DNA of 59,043 nt from Pseudonocardia sp. ICBG1293 (GTDB lineage: Bacteria; Actinomycetota; Actinomycetes; Mycobacteriales; Pseudonocardiaceae), in contig NZ_JAHLEL010000042.1 of assembly GCF_020131355.1 (NCBI RefSeq), positions 1 through 59,043 of the forward strand, in the 5' to 3' direction. The notes beneath the pieces are model-generated. The model did not search any database and was not told the origin of the DNA. It was given only the letters and a program-made list of their open reading frames with translations. Both the position numbers and the translations under genes were made by a program. Positions 16,548 to 25,026 of this stretch are shown here, in pieces; the first letter of the stretch is position 1, and each line of letters begins with the position of its first letter.

Positions 16548-17186
16548 GTGGACCTCCTGCTGCACCACGGACTGACCGCGTTCGGGCAGTTCGTGTCGTG
16601 GGCCGAGCTCGTCGGGCAGATCGGCGCCATCGCCGTGGTCTTCCTGGCCCGCCGGCGCAGTCTCGCGACCTGGCCGGTGCAGATGGCGGCCTGCGTGCTG
16701 CTGTTCACCGTCTACGCCTCGGCGCACCTGGGCGGGCTCGCGTTCCGGCAGGTCATCGTGCTCGCGATCTCGGTGTTCGGGCTCCTGGCGTGGCTGCGCA
16801 GGCGCGACCCGGTCTACGGCCTCGCGGTGCGCCGGGCCGGCACCGCGCAGCGGCTCGGGCTGGCCGGCCTGCTCGTCGGCGGCACGGTCGTGATGGCGCT
16901 GGTCCTCGACGCGCTCGACGCCAGCTGGGCACCCTGGCCCGATGCCGCGATCTTCGTCGGCACGGCGGTCGCGTTCCTGGCCCAGGGTCTGCGGTTCATC
17001 GAGTTCTGGGCGATCTGGTTGCTGGTCGACGCCGTCGGGGTGCCGCTGCAGCTGGCCTCGGGGCTGTGGTTCTCCGCCGCGGTCTACGTCGTGTTCGCCG
17101 GGCTGGTCGTGCACGGGTGGTGGAGCTGGGCGCGGGCACGGCGCACCGTGGCGGCCGCGCAGCGGGAGCCGTCGCGGACGGGCTGA
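16548..17186 (+). CDS. pnuC: PnuC-type nicotinamide riboside/vitamin transporter
   Basis: A 212-residue membrane protein with about seven helices and the PnuC pattern: an early Trp-Glu-like WAELVGQIGAIAVVFL, RRRSLATWPVQM, an aromatic LLFTVYASAHLGG and a Trp-rich late loop (RFIEFWAIWLLVDAVG). PnuC proteins take up nicotinamide riboside or related vitamins by facilitated diffusion, driven by intracellular phosphorylation. No NadR/ribosylnicotinamide kinase gene is nearby. The GTG at 16548 is preferred: GGGAAGGGG precedes it and the protein begins with the family-typical short N-terminus. Confidence 0.8.
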   Translation: MDLLLHHGLTAFGQFVSWAELVGQIGAIAVVFLARRRSLATWPVQMAACVLLFTVYASAHLGGLAFRQVIVLAISVFGLLAWLRRRDPVYGLAVRRAGTAQRLGLAGLLVGGTVVMALVLDALDASWAPWPDAAIFVGTAVAFLAQGLRFIEFWAIWLLVDAVGVPLQLASGLWFSAAVYVVFAGLVVHGWWSWARARRTVAAAQREPSRTG

Positions 17187-17208
17187 GCCGCCGCGCGATA
17201 CTGCCCGG

Positions 17209-18051
17209 ATGAGCACGTCCCCCGTCCGCCGCGCCGCCGTCCTCGGGTCCCCGGTCGCCCACTCGCTCTCCCCCGCGCTGCACAACGCCGCCTACACCGC
17301 GCTCGGGCTGACCGGCTGGCACTACGGCCGGCACGAGGTCGACGAGGCCGGTCTGGCCGGGTTCGTCGCCGGGCTGGGGCCGGAGTGGGCCGGGCTGTCG
17401 CTGACGATGCCGCTCAAGCGGGTGCTGCTCGCGGTCGCCGACCACGTCGCGCCGGGGGCGGCCGCGATCGGCGCGGGCAACACCCTGGTCTTCGAGAGCA
17501 CCGGCACGACCGCGCACAACACCGACGTCACCGGCATCGTCCGCTCGCTGCGCGCCGCCGGTGCCGGCGACGGGCGCGCCGTCGTACTCGGCGCGGGCGG
17601 GACGGCGCAGGCCGCCGTCGCAGCGCTGCACGACATGGAGGTCGACGCCGTCGACGTGCTGGTCCGCGACGCCGGGCGGGCCACGGACCTGCGCGGGACC
17701 GCCGAGCGCCTCGGTACCGAGGTGTCGGTGCACGCGGTGCTCACCGACCCGCCCGCCGCGGCCCGGCTGCTCGAGGGCGCCGACGCGGTCGTCTCGACGC
17801 TCCCGGCGGGGGCAGCCGACGCACTGGCCGGCGCGCGCTGGCAGCCGGGGACCGTGCTGCTCGACGCCGTCTACGCGCCGTGGCCGACGGCCGTCGCGGG
17901 CGGTGCGGCGGCGGCCGGGGCGCGGATCGTGTCCGGCCTGGAGATGCTGCTGCAGCAGGCGGTCGCCCAGGTCGAGCTCATGACCGGGCGCCCGGGCCCG
18001 GAGGCCGCGATGCGCGAGGCGCTCGACGCGGCCGTGCTCGCCCGCAGCTGA
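17209..18051 (+). CDS. aroE: Shikimate dehydrogenase
   Basis: A 280-residue AroE. The shikimate-binding N-terminus is LGSPVAHSLSPALHN, the catalytic Lys is in SLTMPLK, the paired Asp is in AHNTDVTG, the NADP-binding loop is LGAGGTAQAA, and the conserved C-terminal SGLEMLLQQAVAQ is present. It reduces 3-dehydroshikimate to shikimate in aromatic amino acid synthesis. It starts 22 bases after pnuC, so the two may be co-transcribed. Other aro genes are absent locally. Confidence 0.92.
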   Translation: MSTSPVRRAAVLGSPVAHSLSPALHNAAYTALGLTGWHYGRHEVDEAGLAGFVAGLGPEWAGLSLTMPLKRVLLAVADHVAPGAAAIGAGNTLVFESTGTTAHNTDVTGIVRSLRAAGAGDGRAVVLGAGGTAQAAVAALHDMEVDAVDVLVRDAGRATDLRGTAERLGTEVSVHAVLTDPPAAARLLEGADAVVSTLPAGAADALAGARWQPGTVLLDAVYAPWPTAVAGGAAAAGARIVSGLEMLLQQAVAQVELMTGRPGPEAAMREALDAAVLARS

Positions 18052-18097
18052 GTCCCCCCCCCCCGCATCCCGCACCCCGCCCGGCCGGCGGTGGGGA

Positions 18098-18625
18098 TCA
18101 GGCCGGGGTGCGGGCCGCGGGCCCCCGCGCGACACGACGGCGCGCCGGCGCCCACGGGGTCCTGCCCCACGGCGTGGCCACCAAGGCCCAGGTCATGAAC
18201 AGGAACGCCGCGATGTTCAGCGCGGCGCCGGTGACCAGCGCCCCGCCGACCGGGCTCGCGGTCTCCCCCGCCGCGAACGCCACGACGCTCTCCTCCACCC
18301 ACACCCCCACCGCGAGGGTGCTCCACACGATCACCGCGACAGTCAGCACCAGCTTCACCAGCACCCACCAGTGGCGGGTCAGCCCCCACGGGCTCGCGAC
18401 CGCGACGACCACCCCGGTGACCAGCGCCGCGAACGCCAGCGGGATGACCAGCCACCAGTCGACGACGTCGACGAACCGGTAGGCGGCGGCCGCGGTGGCC
18501 GGGTCCGCGCCCAGCGCGACCCCGGCGAGCACGACGTTCGCCGCACCCGCACCCATCCACCCCACCGACACCGCGACGTGCAGGAAGACCAGCAGCTGCC
18601 GCACCCGTTTCCGCACCCGCGCCAT
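18098..18625 (-). CDS. Four-helix integral membrane protein, DUF2269-like
   Basis: A 175-residue protein from the ATG at 18625. Helices lie at about residues 10-35 (LLVFLHVAVSVGWMGAGAAN), 50-75, 85-105 (VKLVLTVAVIVWSTLAVG) and 120-145. A His in the first helix with a following Gly-Trp resembles the DUF2269 family, but that call is tentative. The C-terminus is a basic cytoplasmic tail. No function can be given. It is divergent from the DUF2256/DUF3253 gene. Confidence 0.6.
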   Translation of the reverse strand: MARVRKRVRQLLVFLHVAVSVGWMGAGAANVVLAGVALGADPATAAAAYRFVDVVDWWLVIPLAFAALVTGVVVAVASPWGLTRHWWVLVKLVLTVAVIVWSTLAVGVWVEESVVAFAAGETASPVGGALVTGAALNIAAFLFMTWALVATPWGRTPWAPARRRVARGPAARTPA

Positions 18626-18685
18626 GGGCCGAGAATAAGGTACCTGATAGATGCCGGCGAGCGGAGCACCGGGGACAGGACGACG

Positions 18686-19060
18686 ATGGCGGTCGTGGAG
18701 GACAGGAGCTGCGTGGTCTGCGGGCGGCGGATCGAGTGGCGGCGGAAGTGGGCCGACGACTGGGAGCAGGTGCGCTACTGCTCGCAGGGCTGCCGCCGGC
18801 GGAAGGTCCGCCCGGTCGACACCGCGCTGGAGGCGGCGATCACCGACCTGCTCGACCGGCGCCGCAACGGGGCGACGATCTGCCCGTCCGAGGCGGCCCG
18901 CGCCGTCGACCCCGACGGCTGGCGCGACCTCATGGAGCCGGCGCGGATGGCCGCGCGCCGGCTCGTCGACGCCGGGCGCGTCGAGATCGTGCAGTCCGGC
19001 CGGGTCGTGGACCCGTCGACGGCCAGGGGCCCGATCCGGATCCGCCGCGTGCCCGGCTGA
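18686..19060 (+). CDS. DUF2256 + DUF3253 protein (small zinc ribbon and winged-helix-like)
   Basis: A 124-residue protein joining two small domains. Residues 6-40 are a Cys4 zinc ribbon (CVVCGRR ... WEQVRYCSQGCRRR), the DUF2256 type. Residues 43-124 are a DUF3253 domain with AITDLLDRR, CPSEAARAV, W-x-x-LMEP-RMAARRLVDAG and the end RGPIRIRR. The second domain looks like a winged helix and may bind nucleic acid. Both are widespread and uncharacterised; the fusion is common. Start at ATG 18686. Confidence 0.85.
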   Translation: MAVVEDRSCVVCGRRIEWRRKWADDWEQVRYCSQGCRRRKVRPVDTALEAAITDLLDRRRNGATICPSEAARAVDPDGWRDLMEPARMAARRLVDAGRVEIVQSGRVVDPSTARGPIRIRRVPG

Positions 19061-19081
19061 GCGCCGTGCCAGGCTGGCCCG

Positions 19082-19885
19082 GTGCCCCGCGACACCTACA
19101 CCCACGGCCATCCGAGCGTCGTCGTCCGGTCGCACGCGGCCCGCACCGCGGAGAACTCGTGCGCCTACCTGCTGGACCGGCTCACGCCCGGCACCAGCCT
19201 GCTCGACGTCGGCTGCGGACCGGGCAGCATCACCGCGGACCTGGCGCAGCGGGTCGCCCCCGGCCGGGTGCGCGGGGTCGAGGTGGTGCCCGGACCGCTG
19301 GAGCAGGCCCGGGCCGGCGCCGCCGCCCGCGGTCTCGACGTGGAGTTCGCCGTCGACGACGGCTACGCCCTGTCCGATCCGGACGACACCTGGGACGTCG
19401 TGCACGCCCACCAGGTGCTCCAGCACGTGTCCGACCCGGTCGCGGTGCTCCGGGAGATGCGCCGGGTCGCCCGCCCGGGCGGGATCGTCGCCGCCCGCGA
19501 CGCCGACTACGCCGGGTTCCACTGGTGGCCGCACGACCCGCGGCTGGACCGCTGGCTGGAGCTGTACCGGGCCGTCGCCCGCGGCAACGACGCCGAGCCC
19601 GACGCCGGACGACGGCTGCTCGGCTGGGCGCACGCCGCCGGGTTCGCCGAGGTGACCCCGTCGGCGTCGGTCTGGTGCCACGCGACCCCGCAGGCCCGCG
19701 CGGACTGGGGTGGGATGTGGGCCGACCGCATCCACACCGGCGTCGGCCGGATGGCCGTCGAGCGCGGGCTGGCGCAGGATTCCGAGCTGGACGGGATCTC
19801 CGCGGCGTGGCGCGAGTGGGCCGCACACCCCGACGGCTGGATCGTCATCCCGCACGGCGAGGTACTCTGCCGGGTACCCGGCTGA
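19082..19885 (+). CDS. SAM-dependent class I methyltransferase
   Basis: A 267-residue Rossmann-fold methyltransferase. LLDVGCGPGS (about residues 39-48) is motif I, RGVEVVP is motif II, and DVVHAHQVLQHVSDPVAVLREM with RPGG are the later motifs. The HQVLQHVSDP pattern is that of UbiE/Coq5-like small-molecule methyltransferases. The GTG start at 19082 follows the previous stop by 22 bases. The substrate is unknown. Confidence 0.85.
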   Translation: MPRDTYTHGHPSVVVRSHAARTAENSCAYLLDRLTPGTSLLDVGCGPGSITADLAQRVAPGRVRGVEVVPGPLEQARAGAAARGLDVEFAVDDGYALSDPDDTWDVVHAHQVLQHVSDPVAVLREMRRVARPGGIVAARDADYAGFHWWPHDPRLDRWLELYRAVARGNDAEPDAGRRLLGWAHAAGFAEVTPSASVWCHATPQARADWGGMWADRIHTGVGRMAVERGLAQDSELDGISAAWREWAAHPDGWIVIPHGEVLCRVPG

Positions 19886-19944
19886 GCGGGCCCCGCCCGG
19901 CGCGGGCCCGGCCCGGACCGCGTCGGACCCGGCTCGGACCCGGC

Positions 19945-20583
19945 TCAGTCCCGGCGGTGCAGGGCGACCACGTAGTCGCCGCCGGACCAGGGTGCGCGGT
20001 CCCAGGTCGACCAGCGCGCGACCGGGTCCAGCCCGGCCGCGGCGCACCAGGCGTCGTGGTCGTCGGGGGTGGGCCAGCCGGGCCGGGTGCTGAACCCGGC
20101 GAGCAGCAGGCCGCCCGGCCGCAGGTGCCGGGCGCAGCCGGAGACCACCCCCGCCCGATCGTCGGCGTAGGGGATCACGTTGCCCGCCAGCACGACCAGA
20201 CCGAAACGGTCGGGCAGGTCCAGGGCCTCCAGGCCGGTGGTGACCCAGCGCAGCGCGGGCGCCTTGGCCCGGGCCGCGGCGATCATGTCCGGGTCCGGGT
20301 CGACGCCGGTCACCGCGACGCCGCGCCGGTCCAGCTCGATCGCGACGCGGCCGGTGCCGCAGCCGCCGTCGAGCACCGGACCGTCCCCGCGCAGCGCGCA
20401 GACCAGGTCGGCCTCCCCGTGCGGGTTCTCCCCCGCCGCGGCCATCGCCGCCCACCTGCGGTCGTAGTCGCCGAGGTCGACCCGGCTGCGCCAGGCCGCC
20501 CAGTCCTCGGGGAGCCCACCGGGGGCCGGGCCCCCGGACCCGGTGCGGGGGCCGGTGTGGTCGCGCGCTGCGTGGTCGGACAC
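19945..20583 (-). CDS. SAM-dependent class I methyltransferase
   Basis: A 212-residue methyltransferase. VLDGGCGTGRVAIEL is motif I, VTGVDPDPDMIAAAR is motif II, and LVVLAGNVIPYAD and LRPGGLLLAGF follow. The first 30 residues are Gly/Pro-rich and probably disordered. The GTG start at 20583 is nine bases after the stop of the racemase-ACT-GNAT gene on the same strand, so it may be the last gene of that transcript. The substrate is unknown. Confidence 0.83.
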   Translation of the reverse strand: MSDHAARDHTGPRTGSGGPAPGGLPEDWAAWRSRVDLGDYDRRWAAMAAAGENPHGEADLVCALRGDGPVLDGGCGTGRVAIELDRRGVAVTGVDPDPDMIAAARAKAPALRWVTTGLEALDLPDRFGLVVLAGNVIPYADDRAGVVSGCARHLRPGGLLLAGFSTRPGWPTPDDHDAWCAAAGLDPVARWSTWDRAPWSGGDYVVALHRRD

Positions 20584-20592
20584 CCCCGCAGG

Positions 20593-22254
20593 TTAGGCGG
20601 CGACCCCGCAGCCCAGCCGGGCACGCAGCCAACGGCCGACACCGGCCCCGCGCAGGCACGGATGGAGCACCACGACCGGCTCCGGCACGCCGGTCCCGGT
20701 GTCGGTGCCGGTGTCGTCGCCGGCGCCGAGCAGTGCGGCCAGGCCCACCAGGTCCCCGGCGGCGGTCCGCAGCAGCAGGGCGGGCCCCGGCGCGGGCGAG
20801 AGCAGGCCCGCCAGGTCGGCGGCCGTCCAGTCCGCGGTGGGCTCACCGGCCAGGCAGGTCCGCAGCAGGACGTCGAGCTCGCCGACCTCCTCGCCCGACG
20901 CCGGGGCGGCGAGCAGCTCGGTCCCGCCGGGCAGCAGCACCGACGACCGTGTCGTCGGCGGGATCGCCGCGCCCGCCCGCAGGAACGCCTCGCCGCGGGC
21001 CCGCTCGGTGACGGTGAACGGTGCCCAGTCCCGCCGGGCCCACACCGGCGGGGTGTCCGGGGCGGCGAGCTCCACGACGTGCCCGTCCGCCGGAGCCGGG
21101 CCGGTACCGACCCCGTCGGCGTGCAGCAGCGCGGCCAGTCCGTCGAGCAGCCCGTCCCGGCCCCGGGTGACGGCGAGCAGGTCCAGCGCCCGGGTGGGTC
21201 CGTCGACGAGCTCGTGCGGGTCGGCCGGGGTGACCTGGACCGCGTCCGGGCCCGACCCGCGCAGCCGTCGCCGGATCACCCGCGAGAGCCGGTCGGCGGT
21301 GGCCCCGCCCCCGACGAGCATCTCGTCGACCACCGAGCCGCCGTCGCTGCCGTGCACCGACAGGGACAGGATGTTGCCGCCCACCTCGGCGACGGCGGCG
21401 GTCAGCCGGGCCAGCGCCCCGGACTCGTCGGGCAGCCGCACTCGGACCTTGAGCAGCCCCGCCGCCTCCGGCGCGACCACCGCGTCGAGACCCACCGGCT
21501 CGACCACCCGCAGCACGGGCGGGACCGGGGCGCCGTCCACGAGGGACTGTCCGGGCCCGACGGCCCGGTGCCCGGCGGCACGCAGCGCCGCCCACATCGT
21601 CACCTGGTTCGCGGTGAGCGCCGGCTTGCCGAGCTCGCGCTCCAGCGCGGCGATCGCGTCGTAGGTGGGCAGGTTGGTGCAGGAGACGAAGACGGCCTGC
21701 GCGTCGGGGTGGTCCGCGGCGCGCACGGCGGCCGCGACCTGCTCCGGGGTCGTGGCCCAGATGCGGCCGAGCAGACCGAGACCGTGCCGGGCCACGGTGG
21801 CCACCCCGGACTCGGCGAGGAAGTCGGCCAGCAGCCCGGTGAGGTCGTCGACGTACGGGGTGGCGACGGCGAGCCGGCTGACCCCCAGCTCCGCGCAGGC
21901 CGCGACGAGCGACCCCGCCGTCGTGACGGCGGCCGGCGCACCGGCGGCCAGCACCGCGGAACGCAGCGCACTCTCCCCCGCCGCCCCTCCGACGAAGCTC
22001 CCCGAGGTGCACGAGTAGGCGACCACCGCGGGCCCCGGGGTCAGCACGTCGGCCGCGGCGCGCCGGACCATCGCCGGATCGGAGATCAGCCGTGCCTGCG
22101 CGGCGTCGGCCGGGGTCGCGGCGAAGGACGTGCGGGTGACGTGCAGGGTGACCTGCTCGGGCACCCACCGCCACATCTCGCGGTCCAGCGCGAAGTCGTA
22201 CGGCACGACCACGCCCACCCGGTCCCGGTCCTGCGGGGACGACGGCTCACCCAT
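20593..22254 (-). CDS. Three-part fusion: Asp/Glu racemase (maleate isomerase) fold + ACT domain + GNAT-like domain
   Basis: A 553-residue protein. Residues 10-255 are an Asp/Glu/hydantoin racemase-superfamily domain of the maleate cis-trans isomerase/arylmalonate decarboxylase branch. The two catalytic-type Cys are in AYSCTSGSF (Cys82) and VSCTNLPT (Cys192), consistent with a two-base or cysteine-addition mechanism. Residues 268-338 are an ACT domain (VRVRLPDESGALARL ... NILSLSVHG). Residues 345-440 align with the neighbouring stand-alone protein at 22451. The remainder looks like a shortened GNAT acetyltransferase, with an R/Q-x-x-G-x-G-like CLRGAGVGRWLRAR. The ATG at 22254 is chosen because GGAGG lies five bases upstream. 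An amino-acid-regulated isomerase or racemase is inferred; the substrate is unknown. Confidence 0.75.
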   Translation of the reverse strand: MGEPSSPQDRDRVGVVVPYDFALDREMWRWVPEQVTLHVTRTSFAATPADAAQARLISDPAMVRRAAADVLTPGPAVVAYSCTSGSFVGGAAGESALRSAVLAAGAPAAVTTAGSLVAACAELGVSRLAVATPYVDDLTGLLADFLAESGVATVARHGLGLLGRIWATTPEQVAAAVRAADHPDAQAVFVSCTNLPTYDAIAALERELGKPALTANQVTMWAALRAAGHRAVGPGQSLVDGAPVPPVLRVVEPVGLDAVVAPEAAGLLKVRVRLPDESGALARLTAAVAEVGGNILSLSVHGSDGGSVVDEMLVGGGATADRLSRVIRRRLRGSGPDAVQVTPADPHELVDGPTRALDLLAVTRGRDGLLDGLAALLHADGVGTGPAPADGHVVELAAPDTPPVWARRDWAPFTVTERARGEAFLRAGAAIPPTTRSSVLLPGGTELLAAPASGEEVGELDVLLRTCLAGEPTADWTAADLAGLLSPAPGPALLLRTAAGDLVGLAALLGAGDDTGTDTGTGVPEPVVVLHPCLRGAGVGRWLRARLGCGVAA

Positions 22255-22269
22255 TCCGGCCTCCATGAC

Positions 22270-22293
22270 GCAACGATCACCGTCCATCGTTGC
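22270..22293. promoter_or_regulatory. Inverted repeat upstream of the racemase-ACT fusion gene
   Basis: GCAACGAT (22270-22277) and ATCGTTGC (22286-22293) form a perfect 8-bp inverted repeat with an 8-base spacer, 16-39 bases before the ATG at 22254. Related sequence occurs upstream of the next two genes (see findings). It is a candidate operator. Confidence 0.45.
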
Positions 22294-22450
22294 CGCCACG
22301 GGTCGCGGCGGTTTCGCGATGGTGAGGACGCCCGCCGGAGGCCGTGTGGGTACTGCCCGTTCTCGATCGTCCTGCCGGGGAGGATGCCAGCGGTCGCGGA
22401 GACCGCACACGGGTGCGACGCCGACCGGCACCTGCGGTGCGCCGAGTGCG

Positions 22451-23002
22451 CTACGCCCCGGTCCAGCCGCGTGGGTCGGCCTCCGGACGCGTCGCGACCG
22501 CCCGCAGGAACGCCTCGGCCCGGGCCACCTCGGTGACGGTGAACGGCGCCGCCCGCCGGGCGACGAGCCGGGTGCCGTCGGGGGCGGCCAGCTCCAGGTC
22601 GTGCTCGTCGCGGGCACCCGGCTCGTCCGGGCCGGGCGTGCGGACGCCCGACGCGCCGAGCAGGGCGGCGATCCCCTCGGCGGGGCTGTGCCCGGCGGCG
22701 AGGATGTCCAGCGCCCGGGTGGGCGGGTCGACCAGGTCGTGCGGGTCGGCGGTCATGACCAGCACCCCGCCCTGGGGAGCCGCGCCGCAGACCGCCACCG
22801 AGAGCTCGCCGACGCTGCACGGCCCGGACACCAGCAGCTCGTCGACGACCGACCGTGCGTCCTGGCCGTGCACCGAGAGGGCGAGGATGTTGCAGCGGAC
22901 CTCTGCCAGCGCCGCCGTGAGCCGGGCCAGCGCCCCCGGTTCGTCGGGCAGCCGCACCCGTACCCGGTAGAGGCCGTTCGTCGTCCCGGGATCGGTGCTC
23001 AT
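22451..23002 (-). CDS. Stand-alone ACT-domain protein, paralogue of the middle of the neighbouring fusion
   Basis: A 183-residue protein from the ATG at 23002. Residues 10-75 are an ACT domain (VRVRLPDEPGALARLTAAL ... NILALSVHGQD). Residues 85-175 share a second segment with the fusion protein: DPHDLVDPPTRALDIL, PAEGIAALLGASGV and PFTVTEVARAEAFLRA. The shared block therefore covers both the ACT domain and its following module, pointing to duplication of part of one gene. It lacks any catalytic domain, so a regulatory or amino-acid-sensing role is inferred, perhaps by hetero-association with the fusion protein. It lies 165 bases after ilvD on the same strand. Confidence 0.72.
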   Translation of the reverse strand: MSTDPGTTNGLYRVRVRLPDEPGALARLTAALAEVRCNILALSVHGQDARSVVDELLVSGPCSVGELSVAVCGAAPQGGVLVMTADPHDLVDPPTRALDILAAGHSPAEGIAALLGASGVRTPGPDEPGARDEHDLELAAPDGTRLVARRAAPFTVTEVARAEAFLRAVATRPEADPRGWTGA

Positions 23003-23167
23003 CACACCCCAGGGTGGGTGACCGATGTTGCGATCCCGTGTCGGGGCGGTGTCGGCTGCGTCGCGGCGGCACCCGCCCGGGGCGCCCGGAGACCCACGCG
23101 ACCGGCGCCCGGACACGCCCGTGCGGCCCGGCCGGCCGGTCGGGGCGACGGCCGGGCCCGGCGCGGG

Positions 23168-24850
23168 TCAGCCGCAGACGGCGCCGTCGGCCGCGGAGGA
23201 GACCAGCTTGGCGTACTTGCCCAGTACCCCGCGCCGGTTCGTCGGCGCCGGGCACGTCCACGCCGCGCTACGCCGTTCCAGCTCGGCGGGCTCGACGCCG
23301 ATGTCGATCGTGCGGGCCTTCATGTCCAGGGTGACGGTGTCCCCGTCGTGGACGAGCGCGATCGGCCCGCCGTCCGCTGCCTCGGGCGAGACGTGGCCGA
23401 CGCACAGCCCGGTCGTCGCTCCGGAGAAGCGGCCGTCGGTGACCAGCAGGACGTCCTTGCCCAGGCCCGCTCCCTTGATCCGGCCGGTGACGGCGAGCAT
23501 CTCGCGCATCCCGGGCCCGCCGCGCGGCCCCTCGTAGCGGATCAGGACGATCGTGCCGGGTCCGATCTCGCCGGCGTCGACGGCGTCGAGGGCGCCCTGC
23601 TCGCCGTCGAAGACGCGGGCGGTGCCGGTGAAGGTGGCGGCGTCGAACCCGGCGGACTTGACGACGGCGCCGTCGGGGGCGAGCGATCCCCGCAGGATCG
23701 TGAGGCCGCCGGTGGGGTGGATCGGGTCGGCGAGGTCGTGGATGACCGAGCCGTCGAGGCCCGGCGGGTCGAGCTCGGCGAGGTTCTCCGCGACCGTGCG
23801 GCCGGTGACGGTGCGGGCGTCGCCGTGGATCAGGCCCGCGTCGAGCAGTGCCTTCATCACCACGGGCACCCCTCCGACCTGGTCGACGGCGTACATCAGG
23901 TGCCGCCCGAACGGCTTGACGTCGGCCAGGTGCGGGATCCGGTCGCCGACGGCGTTGAAGTCGTCGAGGGTCAGCGGCACCTCGGCCTCGCGGGCGATCG
24001 CGAGCAGGTGCAGCACCGCGTTGGTGGACCCACCGAAGGCCATCACGACGGCGATCGCGTTCTCGAAGGCCTCCCGGGTCAGCACCGACCGGGCCGTCAG
24101 GCCACGGGCGATCATGCCGACCGCGGCCTCACCGGAGGCCCGCGCGACGCCGTCGCGGCGCCGGTCCACCGCGGGCGGGCTGGCCGACCCGGGCAGCGCC
24201 ATCCCGAGGGCCTCGGCCGCCGCCGCCATCGTGTTGGCGGTGTAGAAGCCGCCGCAGGCGCCCTCCCCCGGGCACATCGCCCGTTCCAGGGTGTCCAGCT
24301 CGTCGGGGGTGATCAGCCCGCGCGCGCAGGCCCCGATGCCCTCGAACGCGTCGCCGATGTTGACCTCCCGGTCGCCGACCCGGCCCGGCATGATCGAGCC
24401 GGCGTAGACGAACACCCCGGCGAGGTCGAGCCGGGCCGCGGCCATCAGCATCCCGGGCAGCGACTTGTCGCAGCCGGCCAGGAGCACCGTCCCGTCGAGC
24501 CGCTCGGCCTCCACGACCGTCTCCACCGAGTCGGCGATGATCTCCCGGCTGACCAGGGAGTAGTGCATCCCCCGGTGCCCCATCGAGATGGCGTCGGACA
24601 CCGAGATCGTCCCGAACTCCAGCGGGTAGCCGCCCGCGGTGTGCACGCCCTCCTTCGCCGCCGTCGCGAGCCGTTGCAACGACAGGTTGCACGGGGTGAT
24701 CTCGTTCCAGGACGAGGCGATGCCGATCTGGGGCTTGGCGAAGTCGTCGTCACGCATACCGACCGCGCGCAGCATGCTGCGCGCGGCGGTGGCGCCGATG
24801 CCGTCGGTGACCTGGTGACTGCGGGGCTTGCGGGACGGGGTGGTGGTCAT
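23168..24850 (-). CDS. ilvD: Dihydroxy-acid dehydratase
   Basis: A 560-residue IlvD. The iron-sulfur cluster Cys are in the expected contexts [19 protein letters not shown] and [14 protein letters not shown]. The C-terminal ligand region [22 protein letters not shown] is intact. It converts dihydroxy-isovalerate and dihydroxy-methylvalerate to the 2-oxo acids of valine and isoleucine synthesis. Length is normal. The ATG at 24850 begins the usual Ser/Thr-rich leader. Being directly upstream of two ACT-domain genes on the same strand suggests these may sense branched-chain or related amino acids. Confidence 0.95.
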   Translation of the reverse strand: MTTTPSRKPRSHQVTDGIGATAARSMLRAVGMRDDDFAKPQIGIASSWNEITPCNLSLQRLATAAKEGVHTAGGYPLEFGTISVSDAISMGHRGMHYSLVSREIIADSVETVVEAERLDGTVLLAGCDKSLPGMLMAAARLDLAGVFVYAGSIMPGRVGDREVNIGDAFEGIGACARGLITPDELDTLERAMCPGEGACGGFYTANTMAAAAEALGMALPGSASPPAVDRRRDGVARASGEAAVGMIARGLTARSVLTREAFENAIAVVMAFGGSTNAVLHLLAIAREAEVPLTLDDFNAVGDRIPHLADVKPFGRHLMYAVDQVGGVPVVMKALLDAGLIHGDARTVTGRTVAENLAELDPPGLDGSVIHDLADPIHPTGGLTILRGSLAPDGAVVKSAGFDAATFTGTARVFDGEQGALDAVDAGEIGPGTIVLIRYEGPRGGPGMREMLAVTGRIKGAGLGKDVLLVTDGRFSGATTGLCVGHVSPEAADGGPIALVHDGDTVTLDMKARTIDIGVEPAELERRSAAWTCPAPTNRRGVLGKYAKLVSSAADGAVCG

Positions 24851-25026
24851 GCGCGCTCCTCGGCCGGACTCCGGTGTCGGGACGGGGCCGATCCTCCCGC
24901 AGATCGCCGGGGCAGGCCCGTTTCCCGTCGCAACCGATGACCCGTCCGGGCGTATCCGTCGCCGCGGGTGATCGTTGAACCGTCCGGCAGCACCATCGTT
25001 CACCCGAGAGGACTCGAGCAACACTC

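Noticed and set aside
18054..18064. Run of eleven C after aroE as a phase-variation tract
   Set aside because: It lies between convergent genes, outside any coding region or promoter spacer, so a switch is unlikely. Run length is also doubtful given the other homopolymer problems.
18736..22536. Open frame of over 1,200 codons on the plus strand
   Set aside because: It runs opposite to, or in other frames from, several well-supported genes (methyltransferases, the fusion protein) and has a low-complexity Arg/Gly/Pro composition. Long antisense frames are expected at this GC content.
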